Origin: Candidatus Nitrosopumilus sp. | GTDB lineage: Archaea > Thermoproteota > Nitrososphaeria > Nitrososphaerales > Nitrosopumilaceae | Length of the DNA: 46,676 nucleotides | Reading direction: 5' to 3' | Assembly (NCBI GenBank): GCA_029864335.1 | Contig: JAOTTS010000007.1 | Location: 1-46,676, forward strand | Shown here: positions 8,406 to 15,239 of the stretch, in pieces | Layout of the letters: every line of letters begins with the position of its first letter | How positions within the stretch are numbered: position 1 is the stretch's first letter | Notes under the pieces: model-generated | What the model was told of the DNA's origin: nothing | What the model saw: only the letters and a program-made list of their open reading frames with translations | Database searches by the model: none | Program-made: the position numbers and the translations under genes

Positions 8406-8980
8406 GTGCCTAAAATTACCACTGACAAAACTAGAAAGTTTGTTGAAAAGATTACTCCTAATGACATATCATATCCCAAAACTTGGAAGAATCTTACAAT
8501 GATATGTCGGGTTGTACCTGCAGAAGTAGACGTTGGGGTCTCGTATCTTAATGACCCTGAAGAAGTAGAGGCGATATTAACAAAGGTTGGGAAGCGAGAT
8601 ATGAAAGAGACAACTGACAAAAAGGAGCACATCTAATTGTACAAGAGAGGTGTCCGTACATCGATGAAAGCAAATTAAGTTGCGGATGCGATAAAGATAT
8701 CCTGGTAGACATAGAACAACCAAAAGTCAGATTTAGAAACTTTGATGACTCTGCGTTATACTTTGCGATGTGGGTGTATGTAAGGGATTACACTTCTCAA
8801 TTCCCAGTAGAAAGTAAGTTGAGGTCAATAATGTACCAAGAATTCAAAAAGTATGACATTAGAATACCTTGGCCAATTAGAACTGTATATCAGGGAGATG
8901 AGAAAAAAGAAAATGATGAAATCTCTAAACTAAAAAAAGAGAGACAGAAAGTATTAGACGAATACAAATCAGGCACCTAA
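8406..8980 (+). pseudogene. mechanosensitive channel (MscS) C-terminal region, frameshifted
   Basis: The first part reads SYPKTWKNLTMICRVVPAEV then DVGVSYLNDPEEVEAIL, matching the alpha/beta domain of MscS channels. After a shift at the A run near 8620 it continues AHLIVQERCPYIDESKLSCG and ends VRFRNFDDSALYFAMWVYVR, then EFKKYDIRIPWPIRTVY and a charged tail. This is the typical C-terminal end of archaeal MscS. The N-terminal membrane helices are not next to it. Upstream in the same frame IRVFIVPKITT resembles the IPN motif, but a stop precedes it. The two parts could be translated as two peptides, but a functional channel is unlikely. Confidence 0.7.
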
Positions 8981-8989
8981 GTCAAAACT

Positions 8990-9904
8990 TTACTGCTTTT
9001 TTCCACATTTATAACAAAATCTTGAATCAGATGATATTTCCAATCCGCATTTCTTGCATCCCTTTGTATTTACATCCACTTTGGCATGCATGAGTTGTCT
9101 CAGAACCTTGTCTTCCCCGACAAGCTCATCAATTCCTGCAAGCACTCCCCTGATCACATCATCATTGATGTTGAATATTGGTCGTACTGTCTTATTTTTA
9201 GAGTCGACATATTTTATCTGAATCATCTTGTCATCCTTGTGATAACCCGTCTTTCCATGAATTATGTTTGCTTCTGTAATTGATGATGCATTAATGGAGA
9301 TTTTTTTAGAGTCAGGAGAAACAAAGATTATCTTGTCATTGGAATCTTTTGATCTCTCGAGTATCAGCTTGCCTTCATTGACACTGTGCGACCAGCCAAG
9401 ATAGCCGCCGACATAATCACAGTCATATTGTAACACTTGTTTTTCAGATTCTGACGTGTTTGCAGTGGATTTGCCATGTGCAGAAACGGTTTTGCTCTGA
9501 CTTAGGAATCCTATCTGGTCCTTTACAAACTTCCAAAGGCTACCTTCGAATTTTTTCCCTGTGTACAGTTTGGCGATTGTGACCGATATTCCGACTATGG
9601 GGACCAGGAATAGCGGGGCAGACATGAGCAAATTCTTTCCCCATTCGCCAGTTCCTATTGTCACGTGAAAGCTGTTGGGAGATCCTTCCAGCATTATGTC
9701 GGTGCTTCTTCTTGCGCCTGCGGCTGTTCTGAGCATGCCCACTTTTCGTGCTTGGATAAAAATTCCCTTTCCGGTATTGTTTTTTGAAAAAGCAACCTCG
9801 AATTTATTTTCTTGAAGAAAAGTCTCTATCCTGTTAGCTAGTCTTTCAAGATCAACATGTTTACCTGTAAAGTGCTGTGTCTTTGCCACTGTGATATCAG
9901 ACAA
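8990..9904 (-). CDS. zinc-ribbon protein with a hydrophobic mid-segment
   Basis: A 304-residue protein. The C-terminal 25 residues form a clear zinc ribbon: CKKCGLEISSDSRFCYKCGK. The N-terminal 100 residues (MSDITVAKTQHFTGKHVDLE onward) form a mixed domain, followed by one or two hydrophobic segments (LMSAPLFLVPIVGISVTIA, about residues 93-112). A beta-rich domain with KKISINASSITEANIIHGK follows. I do not know the family; similar zinc-ribbon membrane proteins of unknown function are common in AOA. The ATG at 9904 is the only good start. It is convergent with the MscS remnant, with a 9-nt gap. Confidence 0.72.
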   Translation of the reverse strand: MSDITVAKTQHFTGKHVDLERLANRIETFLQENKFEVAFSKNNTGKGIFIQARKVGMLRTAAGARRSTDIMLEGSPNSFHVTIGTGEWGKNLLMSAPLFLVPIVGISVTIAKLYTGKKFEGSLWKFVKDQIGFLSQSKTVSAHGKSTANTSESEKQVLQYDCDYVGGYLGWSHSVNEGKLILERSKDSNDKIIFVSPDSKKISINASSITEANIIHGKTGYHKDDKMIQIKYVDSKNKTVRPIFNINDDVIRGVLAGIDELVGEDKVLRQLMHAKVDVNTKGCKKCGLEISSDSRFCYKCGKKQ

Positions 9905-9972
9905 TTACTTGTTAAAAAATCTTAATCCATAATTACTAGCATTTTGTTGGTATGACTGCAAATATTATGAAA

Positions 9973-10301
9973 TGAAAATTTCACTACGATCAGCAATCTT
10001 TGTCTGCGTCCATTTCTATCCCCAAAATGGTTAGGCGAATCCAAGTGAAGTTGAATCTCATGGCCAGATCATTACAAATTGTGGAATTTTGAATCTAAAA
10101 GAGAAATTATTGTAGAGTTTATCCAAATTTAAAAAACCTGCAACGTCTCTACAAAGTGGTGAATTAGGCAACATCCAAAGTGTAAACCATAATTCACCTG
10201 AATTCTTGCTGAATCCTCCTAATTATGGAATCAAGATGACTAATCTCTCCATAAATTCAGAAAATGTCCTAGCGTGCCCTCGTATACAGGGGTACCAGTG
10301 A
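9973..10301 (+). pseudogene. possible decayed secreted protein
   Basis: The ATG at 9973 opens a signal-like peptide (MKISLRSAIFVCVHFYPK). Shifted by one base, the sequence continues ANPSEVESHGQIITNCGILN, meets a TAG, and goes on in the same frame as SLQSGELGNIQSVNHNSPEF and NYGIKMTNLSINSENVLACP to a TGA at 10299. The composition (Asn, Ser, Gln) suits a secreted protein. Two lesions are needed, and no family is recognised, so this is tentative. Otherwise the gap between 9905 and 10414 shows no gene. Confidence 0.3.
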
Positions 10302-10314
10302 CATCCATATCAAC

Positions 10315-10329
10315 TAGCGTAAGACGCTA
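10315..10329. repeat. short perfect hairpin
   Basis: TAGCGT-AAG-ACGCTA is a 6-bp stem with a 3-nt loop, isolated between the decayed gene and the operator at 10415. It could be a terminator stem for rightward transcription, but no T run follows. Confidence 0.3.
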
Positions 10330-10414
10330 TACATAGGTACACTATTTGATCAAATGGTTACAGATTGTATTTTGTAAAAATAATTTCAAAAATTATCTAG
10401 TTGGTTGACGGCAA

Positions 10415-10455
10415 TTACCAGTGCCTCTCACCATTATCACATATCATAAATTATA
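10415..10455 (+). promoter_or_regulatory. paired operator (site D) and TATA box of the phasin-like gene
   Basis: TTACCAGTG at 10415 and TTATCACAT at 10434 are spaced exactly 19 bp, followed by the TATA-like ATAAATTATA at 10446-10455. This is the weakest match to the paired operator seen at 11786, 14818 and 15183, but spacing and position relative to the TATA box agree. Confidence 0.5.
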
Positions 10456-10460
10456 GCATA

Positions 10461-10489
10461 CGTCTATAGGGAGAGTCAATCCATAGACG
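10461..10489. promoter_or_regulatory. inverted repeat just before the phasin-like start codon
   Basis: CGTCTAT (10461-10467) and ATAGACG (10483-10489) form a perfect 7-bp inverted repeat; a one-base bulge would add GG/CC. It ends 2 nt before the ATG at 10492, so as RNA it could hide the start, and as DNA it could be an operator. Confidence 0.45.
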
Positions 10490-10491
10490 CG

Positions 10492-10917
10492 ATGAGTAAA
10501 CAAATTCAGACTCAAACATCAGAGGACATCTATGATACATGCAAACAGAACGTAGAAAAATACTTTGAAAATGCAGAAAGTACTGTACCGCAATATTTTC
10601 AGTCATTGACAAGCATACAAGTAGAATGCTACAAGGCATGCAATAATGCAATTGCCTCGGCAATCTCTTTGCAACAAGAATTTGCAAAAAAGACCGGAAT
10701 TTTTACCGAGATTCCGGAATCTGTCAGAAAAGGAATTGTCGATACAGGCAAGCAAATCAACAAGGTAAAATCTGTACAGAATCAAATAGTGCAAGCAACA
10801 ACCAATTCAGTCCTACAAAACATCAAGACATGGAATGACAGCGCAAGTGCTTTTACTGATTTGAACAGAAACATTCTGCAATCATGGATTTCAACATTCA
10901 CACAGACAAGAAATTGA
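10492..10917 (+). CDS. phasin-like helical protein
   Basis: A 141-residue, almost entirely helical amphipathic protein without cysteine pairs or membrane helices. The middle (VECYKACNNAIASAISLQQE, FAKKTGI) resembles the phasin pattern of a helix with Gln-Gln-Glu-Phe/Trp before a Lys-Thr/Ser-Gly. Phasins coat polyhydroxyalkanoate granules, and AOA genomes have been annotated with PHA synthase and phasin-like genes. No phaC or phaE lies in this window, so the function is inferred from shape only. It has the paired operator and TATA box at 10415-10455 and an inverted repeat at its start. Confidence 0.5.
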   Translation: MSKQIQTQTSEDIYDTCKQNVEKYFENAESTVPQYFQSLTSIQVECYKACNNAIASAISLQQEFAKKTGIFTEIPESVRKGIVDTGKQINKVKSVQNQIVQATTNSVLQNIKTWNDSASAFTDLNRNILQSWISTFTQTRN

Positions 10918-11086
10918 TGTGACTTCTTTTTTCTAACTTTACCTGAGCATTAGATATATTCACATGTTTGAAGATCTTTTTGATACTTGTTACATTTCAG
11001 AAAAAGAATCAGGCGGTAAACTCTATCAAAGAAGGTTGAAGAATTACTTTAATGCAGTCATCTTTAATAAAATAAATTATTTAAAA

Positions 11087-11161
11087 AATTTCTTTTACCA
11101 TTATCTATTATGTTCTGAATTTCTTTTACCATTATCTATTATGTTCTGAATTTCTTTTACC
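11087..11161. repeat. 31-bp tandem duplication
   Basis: Two full copies and about 12 nt of a third follow with a period of 31 bp (the base pattern TTCTTTTACC recurs at 11090, 11121 and 11152). It covers the 3' end of the DUF6659 gene. Because 31 is not a multiple of three, the duplication changes the reading frame of the protein tail. Confidence 0.92.
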
Positions 11162-11508
11162 TTGTTTTGAAGATCAATTTTTGGTTCTGTGAATACAAGA
11201 AGAATGTAACTGCAAATGTTGATTGTAATTATCGATGTTTTTTCTCTTTGGATTGTAGAGCATCTGAATGCACCAAACGAATCATCAAAATCACTTCTAA
11301 AGCTTGATTCAAGTGCAAATCGCATGTACATCATCTGCCTGTTTTTATCGCTTACCATTGGGATTGTTTCTCCTTTGAATCCTCCTGCATACAAATTTCC
11401 ACTATCGCTAATTAGCCCTGCAAACCTCACATTCTCAAGTCCTAAAACGTTGTCACATAATCCCTGCATCGAAGATTGGATTTTTTCCTCTTTAAGAATA
11501 CTCATCAC
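11101..11508 (-). CDS. DUF6659 family protein, C-terminus altered by a tandem duplication
   Basis: A 135-residue Nitrososphaerota-type protein. The core VRFAGLISDSGNLYAGGFKG and the strand ITINICSYILLVFTEP followed by a final helix fit the small family I know as DUF6659, whose fold resembles roadblock/profilin-like domains; the function is unknown. The last helix VKEIQNIIDNG is encoded by the first copy of a 31-bp repeat and is then read in a new frame as KRNSEHNR before the stop. The original tail was probably different. A broken paralogue lies at 12673-13073. The candidate small RNA lies upstream on the same strand. Confidence 0.7.
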   Translation of the reverse strand: MMSILKEEKIQSSMQGLCDNVLGLENVRFAGLISDSGNLYAGGFKGETIPMVSDKNRQMMYMRFALESSFRSDFDDSFGAFRCSTIQREKTSIITINICSYILLVFTEPKIDLQNKVKEIQNIIDNGKRNSEHNR

Positions 11509-11616
11509 TCTAGTAATTCTTTTTTGAAATTTAAAGAGTCAAACCAAAGCATGCTAGTGCCAATTTTTCCAGAAAGCAGATCTCTTGGCAACTATCGATG
11601 AAACATGATTGGTGAA

Positions 11617-11768
11617 AAAATAAGAAAGGTTTTCAAAACTTAAGGCCAGAAATGAGTGTATTCTGGCGACAGTTTTGCACTGATTCCAATGCGGGGGATG
11701 CGACTTTGGTCTCAGTATTAGTTTAAGGCCTGAAACTATTGTTATCAGGCGACAACCAAACCTTTCAT
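11617..11768 (-). ncRNA. candidate small RNA with two covarying hairpins
   Basis: Read leftward, two units share the same plan: TGTCGCC, a stem, a loop, then GGCCTTAA. The stems are CCTGA/TCAGG (11729-11733 with 11745-11749) and CCAGAA/TTCTGG (11646-11651 with 11661-11666). The A-T pair at the third stem position is reversed between them, a compensatory change. The paired operator and a TATA-like TTAAATGTG lie 22 nt upstream of 11768, and a T-rich run at about 11617-11633 could end transcription. The only coding possibility is a 7-codon frame starting at 11768. It could instead be the leader of the DUF6659 gene. Confidence 0.5.
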
Positions 11769-11785
11769 AGTTGCTTTTACATTAT

Positions 11786-11823
11786 CACATTTAACTAGTG
11801 ATAAATAATAATTCTAGTGGTAA
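11786..11823 (-). promoter_or_regulatory. paired operator (site A) and TATA box
   Basis: On the minus strand TTACCACTAG (11823-11814) is followed 19 bp later by TTATCACTAG (11804-11795) and then a TATA-like TTAAATGTG (11794-11786). It faces the candidate small RNA. Confidence 0.65.
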
Positions 11824-11932
11824 CTATGGTAATCATGGAGTCACTTTCTTTTTTTAAGATTATGCCATCCTCTACCAAATTACATTCCCAAAAGATGAAA
11901 ATTCTAATTTTAATTACTTCATTACCCATGAA

Positions 11933-12283
11933 TTATTTTTGGGAGGCGGAGCATTGTTTCGAAGATGCTCTAAACCTGTTTTCATAAAATGAGCATATTT
12001 GGCAGCAGATTTCTGTATGGTTGAAAACCACATCGAATTTTATCTTTCTTGAGGTCATAACAGTTGTAAGCCAGTCCATGTAGCTGCAGAATCTTTCAGC
12101 ATCATCGAGTTCAACACAGGTTCTGAGTCTTTTGAGAGTCTGCTTAGTACTGTAGATGATTTTTTCCTTGCCTTCTATTCCCCATCTCTTCAAGGCGGTT
12201 TTGTCAAACTTGTAATATTCTTCTGTGATTTTCTTGGACAATCTTTCAATCATTTCACCATCTAGAAATTCCAAATCTGGCAT
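11933..12283 (-). CDS. hypothetical helical protein (116 aa)
   Basis: I do not recognise it. The 116-residue protein is mostly helical and charged, with a central KEKIIYSTKQTLKRLRTCVE and ERFCSYMDWLTTVMTSRKIK and two adjacent cysteines (EICCQICSF) near residues 93-97. The helical pattern with one domain of about 90 residues could be a small regulatory or binding protein. It is divergent from the monooxygenase-like gene at 12330, with only 46 nt between the start codons, so the two may share regulation through the inverted repeat at 12314. Confidence 0.6.
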   Translation of the reverse strand: MPDLEFLDGEMIERLSKKITEEYYKFDKTALKRWGIEGKEKIIYSTKQTLKRLRTCVELDDAERFCSYMDWLTTVMTSRKIKFDVVFNHTEICCQICSFYENRFRASSKQCSASQK

Positions 12284-12313
12284 GCAGCTAAGAACATAAA
12301 GAGATATTTTAAA

Positions 12314-12329
12314 GTGGAGTCAATTCCAC
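12314..12329. promoter_or_regulatory. inverted repeat between TATA box and start codon
   Basis: GTGGAGTCAATTCCAC has 5-bp arms (GTGGA/TCCAC). It lies between the TATA-like ATATTTTAAAG (12304-12314) and the ATG at 12330, a good place for a repressor. Confidence 0.4.
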
Positions 12330-12635
12330 ATGATGACATTTGTGGCCATCTCACGAATTGATATCGATGAAAGTATGGCCGATAGGCTAGAGGATTCCTT
12401 CAGGGAAAGAAGCAGACAGGTGGATTCTGTTGACGGTTTTTTGGGCTTGCTTTTCTTACGTAGCAAGAAAAATCCGAATGAGTTTAGGGGAATTTTTCGA
12501 TTCATAGACGAAGAATCATTCAAAAATTGCATGAAAAGTGACATGCACAGTAAATCCCATGACAAAACTCATCAGGAAATGACTGCAGCGATAAAGACAA
12601 ACTCTTTAGAGTTTTTCAAAGAAATAACACAATGA
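12330..12635 (+). CDS. antibiotic biosynthesis monooxygenase (ABM) domain protein
   Basis: A 101-residue ferredoxin-like ABM domain. Characteristic points are DGFLGLLFLRSKKNPNEFRG (strand, loop, strand) and IFRFIDEESFKNCMKSD with SKSHDKTHQEM. Members act as small oxygenases, including heme-degrading IsdG/HmoA types, or as unknown dimeric proteins; no substrate can be assigned here. The ATG at 12330 is followed by a second ATG at 12333. A TATA box is about 20-25 nt upstream with an inverted repeat between them, suggesting leaderless, repressible expression. Confidence 0.75.
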   Translation: MMTFVAISRIDIDESMADRLEDSFRERSRQVDSVDGFLGLLFLRSKKNPNEFRGIFRFIDEESFKNCMKSDMHSKSHDKTHQEMTAAIKTNSLEFFKEITQ

Positions 12636-12672
12636 CCGGACAACTTGTTACATGTGTATTCGTTTTGATTGT

Positions 12673-13073
12673 TCATTCAAAGAATTCAGAGTATTGCCTG
12701 TCAAGAATTCCCATGATTTTGTAGGCCATCCTGTATATGTTGATCCAAGGATCCGTTATTATCAACAAGGCATCATCATACACGGGAAAGCTCATTATGA
12801 CCACATTTTCTCTACGCGATGCAGAATATCTTACATGTCCTAGATTTGAGTTGTATCTCTTCCTTTTGTTTACGCGAGCTGTGCAACCTCAGAAAAGATC
12901 TCTTTTTTCTGTACATCATTCAAGTATATCTCTACTTTTTGCTTGTATCCACACGCCATTACCTCTCCGGTATCATTGATTAGTCCTGCAAATCTGACGG
13001 ATGATTCTTCTTTTAGAATTCTTGTGCACTTCATGTGATACTCCTCTTTGCTTACAGTCAAGGCACACATCAT
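12673..13073 (-). pseudogene. DUF6659 paralogue, one frameshift
   Basis: The first frame (13073 to 12870) reads MCALTVSKEEYHMKCTRIL and SSVRFAGLINDTGEVMACGY, matching the DUF6659 gene at 11101-11508. It stops just after EVAQLA. Shifted by one base, the sequence continues RVNKRKRYNSNLGHVRYSAS, RRENVVIMSFPVYDDALLII and WINIYRMAYKIMGIL to a TGA at 12673. The joined protein is about 133 residues, the normal family length. A single indel at GCTCGCG separates the halves, so this is either recent inactivation or a read error. Confidence 0.78.
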
Positions 13074-13194
13074 TTATTCTCCGATCAGAGTAATGTTGAA
13101 TATTATTTAATCAGGGATGGGAAATCCACCTAGTGCCAAGTTTAAGATACGAAATAAAAGAGTTCTATTTTACCGATACAGGCATTATAACGGC

Positions 13195-13462
13195 ATGAGG
13201 CAAATCTTTGCAATACTTGCAGTTGGAGTGCCGCTGTTTTTGGCAGCATTGTTTATAGTAAACGGCATTATCTCAGAGACTTTTCCAATGCTAATAGAAA
13301 CACCATTTGATGAGTCACAGAATTTACAACAAACATACCAAGCAGGATTGAATCACTGTGAAAACAATTATGGAAAGTCTGATGCGTTAGATAAGAAAAA
13401 CGGGTTATGAGGAATGCGTCGACTCGGTTGAAAAATGGTATGCCGAAAACATTGAAAAATGA
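13195..13462 (+). pseudogene. small single-helix membrane protein, frameshifted near its end
   Basis: From the ATG at 13195 the protein reads MRQIFAILAVGVPLFLAALF, one membrane helix, then an outside domain with NLQQTYQAGLNHCENNYGKS. At an A run near 13398 the frame breaks. One base away it continues KTGYEECVDSVEKWYAENIE to a TGA at 13460-13462. The two cysteines (NHCENNYG and YEECVDS) could pair outside the cell. Intact length would be about 88 residues. The longer frame beginning at 13117 is less likely because the membrane helix normally sits at the N-terminus and a TATA-like CTATTTTA lies about 28 nt before 13195. Confidence 0.6.
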
Positions 13463-13611
13463 TAAAACATCAGATAGATTTTCCCTTGTACTGACAGTCA
13501 ATTATTTTGTGAAACGTATTGTATAATGGAATTACAGCCAGCGTTGATAAAAACTTGCTAAAAGCACCAATTGTATAGTGTCTCGTTTTTCTGGTTTCCT
13601 ACTCACACTGA

Positions 13612-13800
13612 AACCGCAAGTGCAAAGAATTTGAAACTAAAAAGCAGCCTAGTGGAGGAAAATACGATCTTGGCCAAAAAAGATGTCAGATGTGTCAAAT
13701 ATTGGTTAGGTATGAAGAAATGCAATGTCCTTGTTGCCATTATCAGTTAAGAACCAAATCCAGACTTACTAGGTGTAAATCTAATGAGGCACAAATTTAG
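13612..13800 (+). pseudogene. small zinc-ribbon protein without a start codon
   Basis: The frame reads KCKEFETKKQPSGGKYDLGQ, KRCQMCQILVRYEEMQCPCC and HYQLRTKSR. The spacing CxxC...CPCC-x4-LR matches the small zinc-ribbon proteins at 22130-22333 and 24252-24431. Here a TGA at 13609-13611 precedes the frame and no ATG, GTG or TTG occurs before the first cysteine, so the 5' end appears lost. The rest of the gap from 13463 to 13611 shows no gene. Confidence 0.5.
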
Positions 13801-13858
13801 CCTGAGTCTATTTTCATTTCCAGTTGTGGTTCAAAACTCACAGAAACTAAACTGTGAA

Positions 13859-13900
13859 ATCCTTGAATTGAAAAAATAGGCTCTTTGAAGGTTCAAGGAT
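13859..13900. repeat. 9-bp perfect inverted repeat
   Basis: ATCCTTGAA (13859-13867) and TTCAAGGAT (13892-13900) are perfect complements around a 24-nt loop. It lies 120 bp before the nuoB start. It could be a terminator-like hairpin or an operator. Confidence 0.4.
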
Positions 13901-14019
13901 ATATGGAACTAAACCGAAATGGGTTGGATTATTAATTACTGCATGTTTTTTTACCTGATAAAACAGACTTTATGAAATAATTATTATGTGATTATTTATC
14001 TGATGACGTATCATGTTAA

Positions 14020-14556
14020 TTGGGAACAAGATTGCTAAAAGATTTGGTAACGCCAGAAAACGCAAATGTCTTTGTAGGAAAGCTTGGAGATATTTTAGAA
14101 AAAGCAATCGACAAACCATTGGGCTATGCCATCAATTGGGGTAGAATTTGGTCACTCTGGCCTGTCCACATTGAAACAGCTTGTTGCAGCGTTGAATTTG
14201 GCGCAGCATCAAGTCCTAGATATGATGTTGAAAGATTTGGTATCATTGAAGCATTTGGATCACTTAGACAATGTGATCTAGTTGTTGTTCAAGGAACTAT
14301 TACAAGAAAAATGGCACCACGTCTTAGATTAGTTTATGATCAAATGCCAGAACCAAAGTATGTAATTGCTATGGGAGCTTGTGCAATTACTGGAGGTTTG
14401 TATTTTGACTCATACAATGTACTTCCAGGAATTGACGGAGTCATTCCAGTTGATGTCTATGTTCCAGGTTGCCCACCTAGACCTGAAACTCTAATCCAAG
14501 GATGTATGTTATTACAAGAGAAAATCAAGAGAATGAAGGCTAGGAAGTTTGTATGA
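14020..14556 (+). CDS. nuoB: NADH dehydrogenase-like complex I subunit B, isolated copy
   Basis: The subunit holds the terminal iron-sulfur cluster N2 of complex I. The four ligands are present: Cys55 and Cys56 (TACCSVEF), Cys121 (MGACAITGG) and Cys151 (PGCPPRPE). The 178-residue length is normal. Translation begins at TTG 14020, right after an in-frame TAA; no ATG is available nearby. In AOA the nuo genes normally form one long cluster (A, B, C, D, H, I, J, K, M, L, N), but neither nuoA nor nuoC is next to this gene. It may be a second, free-standing copy or part of a scattered complex. Confidence 0.92.
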   Translation: MGTRLLKDLVTPENANVFVGKLGDILEKAIDKPLGYAINWGRIWSLWPVHIETACCSVEFGAASSPRYDVERFGIIEAFGSLRQCDLVVVQGTITRKMAPRLRLVYDQMPEPKYVIAMGACAITGGLYFDSYNVLPGIDGVIPVDVYVPGCPPRPETLIQGCMLLQEKIKRMKARKFV

Positions 14557-14684
14557 TGAAACTTGATTTTAAACTGGCCATAGCACATATTGAAAATCTC
14601 TCCTCATAGAGCATCTCTGAGTAATGTTAGACTGGTCATATTTCACCAATTTACGATATAGAAAATTTAAAAAAATAATGGCCC

Positions 14685-14798
14685 CTACAGAAAATCTGTA
14701 AAGAGCACTAAACCAGCTGCTACGGCACTTACCATAACAAATGCTGCTAATCCAAAGAGTTTTTTTCCGCTCATTGGTTCTTTTTGTTTTGTTTGCAT
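14685..14798 (-). CDS. 37-residue single-helix membrane protein
   Basis: The peptide MQTKQKEPMSGKKLFGLAAF continues with VMVSAVAAGLVLFTDFL: a short basic cytoplasmic start and one membrane helix. The ATG lies about 26 nt from a TATA-like AATATA (14821-14826), preceded by the paired operator. This promoter context is the strongest reason to accept such a short gene. Tiny helices like this may be accessory subunits of membrane complexes; the partner is unknown. Confidence 0.65.
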   Translation of the reverse strand: MQTKQKEPMSGKKLFGLAAFVMVSAVAAGLVLFTDFL

Positions 14799-14817
14799 GA
14801 ATCGATTTAATGTTTTA

Positions 14818-14856
14818 GGTATATTAGATAGTGGTAAATATCAAGTCTAGTGGTAA
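14818..14856 (-). promoter_or_regulatory. paired operator (site B) and TATA box
   Basis: On the minus strand TTACCACTAG (14856-14847) and TTACCACTAT (14837-14828) are 19 bp apart, followed directly by the TATA-like CTAATATACC (14827-14818). It faces the 37-residue membrane protein. Confidence 0.7.
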
Positions 14857-15025
14857 TATTTTGGCATTGACGATAATCTTAGAAAAAGTATTAGATTTTT
14901 TTATAAAACTTGTTTCCTTTGTTTTCAAAAAATACCTTTTATGCTATGTATCTCCAATTATTTCGGAATTGACATCAGGAGCTGTCTTAATATTATTGTA
15001 AATATTATTAATTTGTAAAAACATC

Positions 15026-15118
15026 ATGAATGAGGGCCAATTCATTGTACCAATTTTGATTGCCTCTGCCGTTGGAATTTTTGTAGGAACACGAATCTGG
15101 ATTTTATTTAGAAAGTAA
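15026..15118 (+). CDS. 30-residue membrane peptide
   Basis: MNEGQFIVPILIASAVGIFV followed by GTRIWILFRK. It has one helix and a basic end. No clear ribosome-binding site; ATTATTAATTTG about 20 nt upstream could be a TATA box. Small size makes it uncertain. Confidence 0.4.
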   Translation: MNEGQFIVPILIASAVGIFVGTRIWILFRK

Positions 15119-15182
15119 TTTCCATTATGTCAATTTGATTTGCTATGGTGTTGATGCTTGAAAGGACTTGTGACAGTAATTA

Positions 15183-15220
15183 TTACCACTAGATACTATA
15201 TTTATCACTAGTTTTATACC
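15183..15220 (+). promoter_or_regulatory. paired operator (site C) and TATA box of tspO
   Basis: TTACCACTAG (15183-15192) and TTATCACTAG (15202-15211) are 19 bp apart and followed at once by the TATA-like TTTTATACC. Transcription would start near 15240. Confidence 0.72.
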
Positions 15221-15239
15221 ATATGTGCCACAAAGTCTT

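Noticed and set aside
8381-8632. Leftward 83-codon frame over the MscS remnant
   Set aside because: It is the complement of the recognisable MscS alpha/beta domain.
10964-11149. 61-codon rightward frame beginning MFEDLFDTCYISEKESGG
   Set aside because: The start looks protein-like, but the second half is the antisense of the 31-bp duplication in the DUF6659 gene; no homology or promoter supports it.
12320-12565. Leftward 81-codon frame over the ABM gene
   Set aside because: The rightward frame has the ABM domain pattern and a TATA box; the leftward one has neither.
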